A DNA stretch of 25,701 nucleotides from PGZG01 sp040235405 (GCA_040235405.1 JBECKT010000011.1:1-25701); one strand, 5' to 3'; positions 1 to 5,160 are shown, numbered from the stretch's first letter. The notes: generated by a model from the letters alone, not told the origin. Numbers and translations: made by a program.

Positions 1-2
1 GC

Positions 3-212
3 ATGCGTGATCATTACGATTTTTCAGACTCCGTAAAGAATCCTTACGCCAAGAAGCTCAAGAAGCAGGTTACGATTAGGCTGGATGAAGATACCGTTGC
101 GTATTTCAAAAATTTGGCCGAAGAAAAAGACCTTCCGTATCAGAGCCTCATTAATCTCTATCTGCGTGACTGCGCACAGTCACATAAAGACCTCAAGATT
201 GAGTGGCAGTAA
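3..212 (+). CDS. brnA: BrnA-family antitoxin
   Basis: A 69-residue protein of the BrnA type: an N-terminal YDFS segment, then NPYAKKLKKQVTIRLDED, which is the start of a ribbon-helix-helix DNA-binding fold, then PYQSLINLYLRDC. BrnA antitoxins bind and neutralise the RNase toxin BrnT and repress their own operon. The protein is close to the complete BrnA at 622-846 (shared NPYA, LKK, PYQSLINLYLRDC), which supports the family call. The ATG at position 3 gives the expected family N-terminus, so the gene is probably complete. Its BrnT partner would lie just left of the window and cannot be seen. The gene ends 4 bases before an attC site, as expected for the last gene of an integron cassette. A 30-base copy of its 3' end recurs at 2225-2254. 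Confidence 0.85.
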   Translation: MRDHYDFSDSVKNPYAKKLKKQVTIRLDEDTVAYFKNLAEEKDLPYQSLINLYLRDCAQSHKDLKIEWQ

Positions 213-215
213 GCA

Positions 216-300
216 TTTTAACAAATGGCTGCCAGACAGGAAAAAGTTCCGGGCAAAGAACGGCCTCCACTTTTTCCTGCCGCAGAGCCGAGCGTTAGGG
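216..300 (+). repeat. attC integron recombination site 1
   Basis: An imperfect inverted repeat of about 85 bp directly after brnA. It begins with an R''-like box TTTTAAC (216-222) and ends with an R'-like box GTTAGGG (294-300). Inside, ACAGGAAAAAGT pairs with ACTTTTTCCTG. The GGCTGCC and GAGCC segments next to the outer boxes pair less exactly, as is usual for attC sites, whose pairing is conserved more than their sequence. The site resembles attC 4 (2371-2453): both have TTAACAAA, GGCTGC and CCACTTTTTCC, as expected for sites of one array. Orientation places the integrase, if any, to the left. Confidence 0.75.
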
Positions 301-303
301 CCC

Positions 304-336
304 TTGACGTCGGGTATTGGCGTACATACGATGTAC
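304..336 (+). promoter_or_regulatory. brnTA promoter with operator palindrome over the -10
   Basis: TTGACG (304-309), a 17-base spacer and TACGAT (327-332) make a good sigma-70 promoter. The perfect inverted repeat GTACAT-ACG-ATGTAC (322-336) covers the -10 box, where a BrnA dimer pair could block polymerase. The expected transcription start falls on or next to the brnT ATG at 339, which suggests a leaderless message. Confidence 0.6.
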
Positions 337-338
337 AT

Positions 339-620
339 ATGATTAAGTTCGAATGGAATCGAGCCAAAGCGGCTTCAAACCTGGAAAAGCACGGCGTCTC
401 TTTCGAGGAGGCACAGTCGGTGTTTTATGACGAGTTTGCCATTCAGTTTTTTGACGAAGGCGGCTCTGAATCTGAGGATCGCTTTCTTATGCTCGGTATG
501 AGCAATGAAGCCAGACTTTTGCTCGTGTGTCACTGCGAGCGGCACGGTGGAGAAACTATACGGATCATCTCCGCTCGCAAAGCCACTAGCAACGAACGCA
601 AGCATTACACGGTGGAATGA
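339..620 (+). CDS. brnT: BrnT-family ribonuclease toxin
   Basis: A 93-residue protein with the typical BrnT N-terminus (MIKFEWNRAKAASNLEKHGV), the central FFDEGGSESEDRF segment and the C-terminal IRIISARKATSNERKHY block. BrnT is a RelE-fold RNase that cuts RNA and slows translation, and it is neutralised by BrnA. The frame is open upstream to 225, but I start at 339 because that ATG gives the canonical N-terminus. The earlier codons would run through attC 1 and the promoter. No Shine-Dalgarno sequence precedes 339, and the -10 box ends 6 bases before it, so translation may be leaderless. The stop TGA is separated from the brnA ATG by one base, so the pair is a two-gene operon. Confidence 0.85.
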   Translation: MIKFEWNRAKAASNLEKHGVSFEEAQSVFYDEFAIQFFDEGGSESEDRFLMLGMSNEARLLLVCHCERHGGETIRIISARKATSNERKHYTVE

Positions 621-621
621 C

Positions 622-846
622 ATGAAAACCGAATACGACCTCTCGAAAATGAGTGCCAGGAAGAATCCTTATGCTTCTAAACTCAAGAAGCCTGTAACTA
701 TGCGCTTGAGCGAAGATGTCATTTCTTATTTTAAGGATATGGCAGAAGAGGCAGGTGTTCCTTATCAGAGTCTTATCAATCTTTATCTAAGAGATTGTGT
801 GGCTCAACATCGTAAACTGAGCATTGATTGGCCATCCCAGCCCTAA
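622..846 (+). CDS. brnA: BrnA-family antitoxin
   Basis: A 74-residue antitoxin paired with the BrnT at 339-620. It has the family N-terminus (MKTEYDLSKM), then NPYASKLKKPVTMRLSED, the beta strand and first helix of a ribbon-helix-helix domain, then PYQSLINLYLRDC. A longer in-frame start at 505 lies inside brnT and is unlikely. The ATG at 622 follows the brnT stop by one base and fits translational coupling. It should bind BrnT and repress the promoter at 304-336. Its stop codon TAA (844-846) lies within the first box of attC 2, so the gene fills its cassette to the edge. Confidence 0.85.
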   Translation: MKTEYDLSKMSARKNPYASKLKKPVTMRLSEDVISYFKDMAEEAGVPYQSLINLYLRDCVAQHRKLSIDWPSQP

Positions 847-944
847 CAATCGGCTGCACCGGCTAATTTTCGCTGTCACCTTTTGTGCATAGAGCCGCAC
901 AAAATCCGCCATCAAAAATTCACCCGGTGAGCATGGCGTTATAT
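841..944 (+). repeat. attC integron recombination site 2
   Basis: About 104 bp running from an R''-like CCCTAAC (841-847) to an R'-like GTTATAT (938-944). GGCTGCACCGG after the first box pairs with CCGGTGAGC before the last box, with one unpaired base, the kind of extrahelical base that directs strand choice in attC sites. The middle also has arm pairing (TTTTGTGC and GCACAAAA). Its sequence differs from attC 1 and 4, suggesting this cassette came from another array. Confidence 0.7.
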
Positions 945-1256
945 GCCAGAGAGTACAAAATCGACTGCTGCAATAATGTCGGGGCGTTGTGAGGTCAGAT
1001 CATGGGCCAGAACACCGAGCTGTTTGCGATCCACACCTGCAATGTCTTGTGTCATTGCTGTGAAGCTCTCACCACCAAGAATGAATGTGGGATTGAGCCT
1101 CGATAGGCTTATTTGTGCGGCAATTTTTGAAGGTGTAAGCGGAATGACGATGGTTGTTCTCAGTTCACTCAATAAATCACTTTGTATATCCAGCAGGTAA
1201 GGGTATTGGGTGCGAGTAGCAGGGTTGGGGTTCTTATATGCGCAAAATTGACTCAT
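939..1256 (-). CDS. ccdB: CcdB-type DNA gyrase toxin
   Basis: A 105-residue toxin starting MSQFCAYKNPNP, then YPYLLDIQSDLL, IVIPLTP and the C-terminal IIAAVDFVLSGI. This matches the CcdB family, in particular the Vibrio-type form as I recall it, rather than the F-plasmid form. CcdB traps DNA gyrase on cut DNA. The last three residues act in gyrase poisoning in F-plasmid CcdB (WGI). Here the tail is SGI, so the tryptophan is absent, as I also recall for Vibrio CcdB. I start at 1256, where ATG shares its A with the stop TGA of ccdA; the frame extends further upstream but only inside ccdA. The stop TAA (939-941) is formed by the TTA of the attC 2 R' box, so the gene ends exactly at the cassette edge. 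Confidence 0.85.
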   Translation of the reverse strand: MSQFCAYKNPNPATRTQYPYLLDIQSDLLSELRTTIVIPLTPSKIAAQISLSRLNPTFILGGESFTAMTQDIAGVDRKQLGVLAHDLTSQRPDIIAAVDFVLSGI

Positions 1257-1501
1257 CAGAACTTCCTGACACTGTCGCTGAACGTACCGTTGGTTTCGAC
1301 AAACTGGTTGTACGCTTGAATGGCATCGGCGTTCTCGCGTAGCCATTGTGCGCGCTGTTCAGTCCTTAATCGTTCAGCCAAGGCATGCTCCAAAGTTGCA
1401 GATAGATTGATATTGAGGCCTTTGGCTTTTTCAAGTAAGTCACTGTTTATACTGACATTAGTGGGTTTTTTGGGGGCTTGGGTATTGTATGCGTAATTCA
1501 T
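1256..1501 (-). CDS. ccdA: CcdA-type antitoxin
   Basis: An 81-residue protein. The N-terminal part (PTNVSINSDLLEKAKGLNIN) is a ribbon-helix-helix DNA-binding domain. The C-terminal tail, with W..ENADAI..YN.FVETNG.FSD, is the flexible toxin-wrapping segment of CcdA. It neutralises CcdB and represses the operon. The ATG at 1501 is preceded by GGAG; the upstream extension to 1564 crosses the promoter. ccdA comes first and overlaps ccdB by one base (TGATG), the usual order. Both genes point against the attC direction, so expression must come from their own promoter at 1531-1559. Confidence 0.85.
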   Translation of the reverse strand: MNYAYNTQAPKKPTNVSINSDLLEKAKGLNINLSATLEHALAERLRTEQRAQWLRENADAIQAYNQFVETNGTFSDSVRKF

Positions 1502-1530
1502 GGTTGTTTCTCCGCATGCATAATGTGCAT

Positions 1531-1559
1531 AGAATATGCGCATATTGGCTGCTGGGCAA
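1531..1559 (-). promoter_or_regulatory. ccdAB promoter and operator
   Basis: On the minus strand TTGCCC (1559-1554), a 17-base spacer and TATTCT (1536-1531) form a sigma-70 promoter about 30 bases upstream of ccdA. The perfect 14-bp palindrome AATATGCGCATATT (1533-1546) overlaps the -10 box and part of the spacer. It is a likely CcdA or CcdAB binding site. A second ATGCAT-rich stretch lies at 1515-1530. Confidence 0.55.
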
Positions 1560-1562
1560 GGC

Positions 1563-1621
1563 ATATAACAATCCGCAGCAATCGCTCCCGTTGCTACGCT
1601 CGGCTGCGCGCAGCGTTAAAT
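1563..1621 (+). repeat. attC integron recombination site 3 (short form)
   Basis: A 59-bp site with R''-like ATATAAC (1563-1569) and a full consensus R' box GTTAAAT (1615-1621, GTTRRRY). It resembles the short attC sites of the aadA type in length, in the TAACAATCC start and in the GCAGCGTTA end. CCGCAGC (1572-1578) pairs with the GCTGCG (1602-1607) of the other arm. The minus-strand ccdAB promoter abuts this site. Confidence 0.65.
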
Positions 1622-1637
1622 TACCAAATCGCACCAC

Positions 1638-1683
1638 TTGCACAGTTTATTGTACAGGTTATACTTGGCCGGTTTATTGTACA
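1638..1683 (+). promoter_or_regulatory. yefM-yoeB promoter with repeated TGTACA operators
   Basis: TTGCAC (1638-1643), a 16-base spacer and TATACT (1660-1665) form the promoter. The 12-base direct repeat GTTTATTGTACA occurs at 1645-1656 and 1672-1683, 27 bases apart. TGTACA is the known core of YefM operators, so one site overlaps the promoter and one lies just downstream of it. Confidence 0.6.
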
Positions 1684-1699
1684 ACTAAGGTGAATTCCT

Positions 1700-1954
1700 A
1701 TGAGAGTCATCAGTTTCTCGGATGCTCGAAATAATCTAAAAAGCGTTCTGGATCAAGTGGTTAGCGATGCAGACTACACCGTCATTACCCGGAGGGATTC
1801 TGAAGATGCTGTCGTAATGTCCCTGGACCAGTTCAATGGCCTCATGGAAACGGTTCATTTGCTAAAGAGTCCGGCTAATGCCGCCCATCTTTCAAAATCC
1901 ATCAAACAGTACAGGGCCGGGAAAACAAAACAGCATGAGTTGACCGATGATTGA
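1700..1954 (+). CDS. yefM: YefM-family antitoxin
   Basis: An 84-residue antitoxin of the Phd/YefM family: MRVISFSDARNNLKSVLDQV, then YTVITRRDSEDAVVMSLDQFNGLMETVHLL, the conserved DNA-binding and dimer core, then a charged C-terminal tail that would wrap the toxin. It neutralises YoeB and represses the promoter at 1638-1683. AAGGTGA (1687-1693) is the ribosome binding site for the ATG at 1700. It overlaps yoeB by 8 bases (ATGATTGA), so the two are translationally coupled. It is the only gene pair of the fourth cassette that reads in the attC direction. Confidence 0.9.
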   Translation: MRVISFSDARNNLKSVLDQVVSDADYTVITRRDSEDAVVMSLDQFNGLMETVHLLKSPANAAHLSKSIKQYRAGKTKQHELTDD

Positions 1955-2213
1955 GATACTTTCATGGACTCGAGAGGCTTGGTCAGATTATTTGTACTGG
2001 CAGGCCCAGGATAAAAAAACGTTAGAACGTATTAACAAGCTTATTCAAGATACTCAGCGATCGCCATTTGAAGGTATCGGCAAGCCCGAGCCTTTAAAGG
2101 AGAACTTGGCTGGTTTCTGGTCCAGACGCATTGATGATACCAACCGGCTAGTTTATGCGGTGGATGGTAAACAACTTACGGTTATCTCTTGCCGCTACCA
2201 CTATGAAAAATAA
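1947..2213 (+). CDS. yoeB: YoeB-family mRNA interferase toxin
   Basis: An 88-residue toxin with AWSDYLYWQ near the N-terminus, GIGKPEPLKENLAGFWSRRI in the middle and CRYHYEK at the end. The acid/base glutamate (in KPEPLK), the arginine of SRRI and the C-terminal His-Tyr pair needed for RNA cleavage in E. coli YoeB are all present, so the gene looks functional. YoeB cuts mRNA in the ribosomal A site. It is a clear paralogue of the toxin at 2448-2702. After the stop (2211-2213) only 11 bases separate it from a transplanted brnA tail. Confidence 0.9.
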   Translation: MIEILSWTREAWSDYLYWQAQDKKTLERINKLIQDTQRSPFEGIGKPEPLKENLAGFWSRRIDDTNRLVYAVDGKQLTVISCRYHYEK

Positions 2214-2224
2214 TTTAGGACGTG

Positions 2225-2254
2225 CATAAAGACCTCAAGATTGAGTGGCAATAA
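2225..2254 (+). pseudogene. Remnant of a brnA 3' end
   Basis: These 30 bases match the last 30 bases of the brnA at 183-212 with one difference (CAATAA against CAGTAA), including the in-frame stop. No other part of a brnA gene is present. With attC 4, which resembles attC 1, this looks like the tail of a BrnA cassette joined behind yoeB by deletion or recombination. It has no start codon and cannot be expressed alone. Confidence 0.75.
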
Positions 2255-2261
2255 ACTGTTA

Positions 2262-2370
2262 GGGAACCTCTGAAAAACTGCCATATCTGTTGTAGGAGCG
2301 GCCGATCGGCCGCGATTTTCCCAGCGTATCGCGGTCGATCGACCGCTCCTACGGGTTATTCAGCGCTTCC
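2262..2370 (+). mobile_element. MITE-like element inserted in an attC site
   Basis: A 109-bp element flanked by TTA on both sides (2259-2261 and 2371-2373). The left end GGGAACCTCTGAAAAACT and the complement of the right end GGAAGCGCTGAATAACCC are imperfect terminal inverted repeats. The interior holds two palindromes, GCGGCCGATCGGCCGC and GCGGTCGATCGACCGC, each in a GTAGGAGCGG...CGCGAT context, which pair with each other. Removing the element and one TTA restores a TGTTAACAAACGG attC start. It carries no coding capacity. Related copies lie at 12898-12983 (left end shared) and 14484-14542. Confidence 0.65.
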
Positions 2371-2453
2371 TTAACAAACGGCTGCTGGCGGACAGAAAAA
2401 TGTTCTGGCCAGAAAACGGGCTCCACTTTTTCCCGCAGAGCCGGGCGTCAGTA
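2371..2453 (+). repeat. attC integron recombination site 4, with altered R' core
   Basis: TTAACAAACGGCTGC at the left and CCACTTTTTCCCGCAGAGCC at the right make this a close relative of attC 1. The first box has been split by the 109-bp insertion but is rebuilt as CCTTAAC. The last box reads GTCAGTA (2447-2453) where GTTRRRY is expected. The T to C change hits the strand-exchange core, so this site may no longer recombine. The same bases form the stop codon of the minus-strand yoeB. Confidence 0.65.
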
Positions 2454-2702
2454 GTGGTACCGAAGCTGAGCAATTAGAACAGATTCGTTATCGATTTTAT
2501 AAACAATGCGGTGTTCATCATTAATACGACGAGACCAATAACCAGACAGAGCATGCTTTAAAGGTTCGGGCTTGCCAATTCCGTCGAAAGGTTCTCGTTG
2601 AATATCTTTGAGGAGAGTATTTATTCTTTTTAGGAGCTTTTTATCAGTGCGTTGCCAATAAAGGTAATCTTCCCATGCGTGTTCAGCGAAAACCAACTTC
2701 AT
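2448..2702 (-). CDS. yoeB: YoeB-family mRNA interferase toxin (second copy)
   Basis: An 84-residue toxin, the same length as E. coli YoeB. It has AWEDYLYWQ, GIGKPEPLKHALSGYWSRRI and the terminal LRYHY, so the glutamate, arginine and His-Tyr residues used for cleavage are all kept. The ATG overlaps the yefM stop by four bases (ATGA), the usual coupled arrangement. The gene points against the attC direction. Its stop TGA (2450-2448) consists of the first three bases after the G of the attC 4 R' box. It shares roughly 60% of residues with the toxin at 1947-2213 by eye. Confidence 0.9.
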   Translation of the reverse strand: MKLVFAEHAWEDYLYWQRTDKKLLKRINTLLKDIQREPFDGIGKPEPLKHALSGYWSRRINDEHRIVYKIDNESVLIAQLRYHY

Positions 2703-2950
2703 TCCAAAAGGTCCTTCTCCTGGCCGCGCCCTTCCTCCAAATCAACGACAGACTGTATCAGCCGGCGCGCATTCTTTGGGCTTCTGAGCAGGTAGGCCGT
2801 TTCTTCCAGGGCTTGGTAGTCGTCCATGGAAATCAGGACCACTGCGCCTTCTCCTTTGCGGGTAATGGCCACTGGAGCATGGTCGTCACAGACCTTTTCC
2901 ATCGTCTTGGCAAGGTTGCTTCGGGCTGAGGTATAGCTTATGCTTTCCAT
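2699..2950 (-). CDS. yefM: YefM-family antitoxin (second copy)
   Basis: An 83-residue antitoxin: MESISYTSARSNLAKTMEKV, then VAITRKGEGAVVLISMDDYQALEETAYLL, the Phd/YefM DNA-binding and dimer region, then a charged tail. I start at 2950; the open frame reaches 3016, but those codons lie over the promoter. It should neutralise the YoeB encoded directly downstream and repress the operon with it. YefM tails are usually specific for their own toxin, and the tails of the two YefM copies here differ strongly, so the two systems may not cross-neutralise. Confidence 0.88.
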   Translation of the reverse strand: MESISYTSARSNLAKTMEKVCDDHAPVAITRKGEGAVVLISMDDYQALEETAYLLRSPKNARRLIQSVVDLEEGRGQEKDLLE

Positions 2951-2960
2951 CTTTAATAAC

Positions 2961-3012
2961 CTGTACATGTACGATAATGCGTACAGTATACGGCACGTAA
3001 CAAGCCTGTCAA
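2961..3012 (-). promoter_or_regulatory. Promoter and operators of the inverted yefM-yoeB pair
   Basis: On the minus strand TTGACA (3012-3007), a 16-base spacer and TATACT (2990-2985) form a near-consensus promoter, the strongest one visible in the array. Downstream, CTGTACATGTACG (2961-2973) contains TGTACA and a second TGTAC core, and a GTACA half site overlaps the -10 box (2981-2985). These are the expected YefM operator motifs. Confidence 0.65.
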
Positions 3013-3081
3013 CCAAGCACGCGCGCCGGACCCTCCTGGCGTCCGGGAGCCCCTTGAGTCTGGCTCGAAGGAACTGGATTG

Positions 3082-3240
3082 GTGGCCTGGCAACTCATCT
3101 ACACCAGGCTGGCTCAGAAAGACGCACAAAAGCTCGTATCCTCCGGCCTCAAGGACAAGGCGAAGGAATCGCTCAAGGTGGTTGAGAACAACCCCTTTCA
3201 GAATTCGCCACCGTACCGGAAGTTGGGCGGCGAAAAGTAA
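3082..3240 (+). pseudogene. Truncated Txe/YoeB-type toxin
   Basis: An open frame of 52 residues starting at GTG 3082 (or TTG 3079) after a GAAGGA ribosome site (3067-3072). It reads VAWQLIYTRLAQKDAQKLVS, then SGLKDKAKESLKVVENNPFQ and NSPPYRKLGGEK. This is the N-terminal half of a Txe/YoeB toxin, a family of about 85 residues. The second half, with the SRRIN and C-terminal His-Tyr catalytic residues, is absent, and I find no continuation in other frames downstream. No antitoxin gene precedes it. Loss of the catalytic half explains how it can persist without one. The short frame might still be translated, but it should not be an active RNase. Confidence 0.7.
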
Positions 3241-3292
3241 CATTCAAAGGGCAGGGTTGTTTCCAGGGCTTTCGGTTAATACAAGGAGACTC

Positions 3293-4081
3293 ATGAGTGG
3301 TATCAAGGTAGAAGAGTTCAAGATTGATGGGCCCGGGGGAAAAGTCTATGCAAAGAGGTGGGCGCCTGACATCGAATCCCACAAATCGCCCATTGTTCTG
3401 CTCCATGATTCACTAGGTAGTGTCGATTTATGGAGGGACTTTCCGGCGCAGTTGGCTGAGTCGCTTGGCCGGTCTGTAGTGGCTTATGATCGCTTGGGAT
3501 TTGGGAAATCGGATAAGCGAACTTCGCTACCTTCTATGGAGTTTATCGAACAAGAGGCAGCAGAATATTTTCCGGCGATAAAGGCCGAGCTGTCTCTGGC
3601 TGGCTATGTTCTTTTGGGTCATAGCGTAGGTGGGGCGATGGCCGTCAATATTGCCTCGGGGGATGCCGATTGTCTGGCCGTCATTACGGTTTCGGCACAA
3701 GCTTTTGTTGAAGGCCTGACAGTCGAAGGAATACGAAAGGCAAAGCGGTCGTTTGAGCAGCCCGGGCAGATAGAGCGTTTGCAAAAGTGGCATGGTGAAA
3801 AGGCGAGTTGGGTTCTGCGCGCATGGACTGACGTGTGGTTATCGGATGATTTCAAGGGCTGGAGTCTTGAGCCTGTCATCCGCAACGTAAGATGTCCGGT
3901 TCTTGCTATTCATGGTGATGCTGATGAGTATGGGTCTACGGCGTTTCCGCATTTTATAGCAAACAATTCCTGCGGGCCGGCAGAAATGCTGATTATTGAG
4001 AGCTGCGGGCACATGCCTCATAAAGAAAAGCCGCAGGAGGTTATTCAGGCATCGGCAAGGTTTCTGGGAGGGGTTGCCTGA
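3293..4081 (+). CDS. Alpha/beta hydrolase
   Basis: A 262-residue alpha/beta-hydrolase fold protein. VLLHDSLGSVDLWRDF gives the oxyanion-hole segment after strand 3. GHSVGG contains the nucleophile Ser111. HGDADEY gives the acid (Asp209 or Asp211) and CGHMPH the catalytic His240, so the triad is complete. The substrate cannot be told from the sequence; esterases, peptidases and C-C hydrolases share this layout. There is no signal peptide, so it acts in the cytoplasm. AAGGAG lies 5-10 bases before the ATG at 3293; an upstream extension to 3182 overlaps the toxin remnant and is rejected. Base composition is lower in GC than the genes from 4180 on, so it may be the last cassette gene or an acquired neighbour. 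Confidence 0.85.
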   Translation: MSGIKVEEFKIDGPGGKVYAKRWAPDIESHKSPIVLLHDSLGSVDLWRDFPAQLAESLGRSVVAYDRLGFGKSDKRTSLPSMEFIEQEAAEYFPAIKAELSLAGYVLLGHSVGGAMAVNIASGDADCLAVITVSAQAFVEGLTVEGIRKAKRSFEQPGQIERLQKWHGEKASWVLRAWTDVWLSDDFKGWSLEPVIRNVRCPVLAIHGDADEYGSTAFPHFIANNSCGPAEMLIIESCGHMPHKEKPQEVIQASARFLGGVA

Positions 4082-4179
4082 CCAGCTGTGCATCACGTTG
4101 GCGGCGCCCGCAAGATCCGGGTCGCCCGTGGCGCTGATTTCTCGCACAATTCGCTTATTCCTGGCTTGCGGATTCCTCG

Positions 4180-5001
4180 ATGTCAGACTTTGATCGTGTT
4201 GCCCGAGCTATCCGGTTTCTGACCGAGCATGCCGAACAGCAGCCGTCGCTGGCGCAGTTGGCGGATCATCTCGGCCTGAGCCCGTTTCACCTGCAGCGCC
4301 TGTTCCGGCGTTGGGCCGGGGTCACGCCCAAGCAGTTTCTGCAGTTACTGACGGTGCAGCGTGCCCGCCAGCTGCTGGCCGACCAGCCGGTGTTGGCAGT
4401 GTCGGAGTCGGTCGGCCTCAGCAGTGGCGGGCGGCTGTACGATCATTTCGTTTCGCTGGAGGCGATGACGCCCGGTGAAGTGCGTGGCGGCGGCGCCGGG
4501 TTGGTGATTGATACCGCTATCCACAACACCCCGTATGGCCCGGCCTTGATTGCCATGACGCCACGCGGCATTTGCGCACTCGACTTCATCACCTGCGCCG
4601 ATGAGAACGCGGTGGCGTCAGTCAAGGCGCGCTGGCCGGCGGCCGAGGTTCGTCCTGACCCTGCGCGTACCCGGGTGGTGGCCGAGGCGTTGGCCGGCCA
4701 TGCTGGCGAGCCGCTCTGGCCGCTGCATGTGCAGGGCACCAACTTCCAGATCAGTGTCTGGCGGGCCTTGCTTGGCACCCGCGCCGGGCAGCTGACCAGT
4801 TACGCCCGGCTGGCCGCGCAAACCGGGCGAGCCGGTGCGGCCCGGGCGGTGGGTCAGGCGGTTGCTGCCAATCCGGTGGCGGTGCTGATTCCCTGCCACC
4901 GGGTTATTCGCGAAACCGGAGTGCTCGGAGGCTATCGTTGGGGGGTTCCGCGCAAACAGGCGATGCTGCTACGTGAGCTGGGACCGGTTGTCGCGGACTG
5001 A
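4180..5001 (+). CDS. AraC-type regulator fused to methylated-DNA-cysteine methyltransferase
   Basis: A 273-residue fusion. Residues 1-105 form an AraC-type double helix-turn-helix (SLAQLADHLGLSPFHLQRLF, then TPKQFLQ and MTPGEV). Residues about 110-270 are an O6-alkylguanine-DNA alkyltransferase with the active-site motif IPCHRV (acceptor Cys239) and the preceding NPVAVL hinge. It removes alkyl groups from guanine O6 by suicide transfer to Cys239. It matches the C-terminal two thirds of E. coli Ada but lacks the N-terminal zinc domain that senses methyl phosphotriesters, so methylation-triggered autoactivation as in Ada is unlikely in the same form. No clear ribosome site precedes the ATG. This is the first gene of typical core base composition. 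Confidence 0.88.
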   Translation: MSDFDRVARAIRFLTEHAEQQPSLAQLADHLGLSPFHLQRLFRRWAGVTPKQFLQLLTVQRARQLLADQPVLAVSESVGLSSGGRLYDHFVSLEAMTPGEVRGGGAGLVIDTAIHNTPYGPALIAMTPRGICALDFITCADENAVASVKARWPAAEVRPDPARTRVVAEALAGHAGEPLWPLHVQGTNFQISVWRALLGTRAGQLTSYARLAAQTGRAGAARAVGQAVAANPVAVLIPCHRVIRETGVLGGYRWGVPRKQAMLLRELGPVVAD

Positions 5002-5160
5002 GAGGATTGTGACAGCGTTGTCGACCTTATCGGCCGGGCGCAGATACCATGGGGCTATCGGTATTGCCTGCAGGATGAGTCCGGAGAAATGATGCAACAG
5101 GAAGTCCCGGCGTCTGTAGTACAGGCCGGATCGGCCGGGTTACACAGGGAGCAGTGCTGA

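Noticed and set aside
2996..3050. An attC after the inverted yefM-yoeB pair, starting ACGTAAC
   Set aside because: No matching GTTRRRY box follows. The only structure is a CCGGAC/GTCCGG hairpin, and the start overlaps the yefM promoter.
3236..3281. A fifth attC: AAGTAAC followed later by GTTAATA, just before the hydrolase
   Set aside because: Only AAAG/CTTT pairs inside, the arms have unequal spacing, and the site would be under 50 bp. It may be a degenerate attC, but the evidence is too weak to list.
1..3290. A CRISPR array or phage origin for the repeat-rich left end
   Set aside because: The repeats are attC-like, spaced by gene-sized cassettes with no regular short spacers, and no phage structural or integrase gene is visible.
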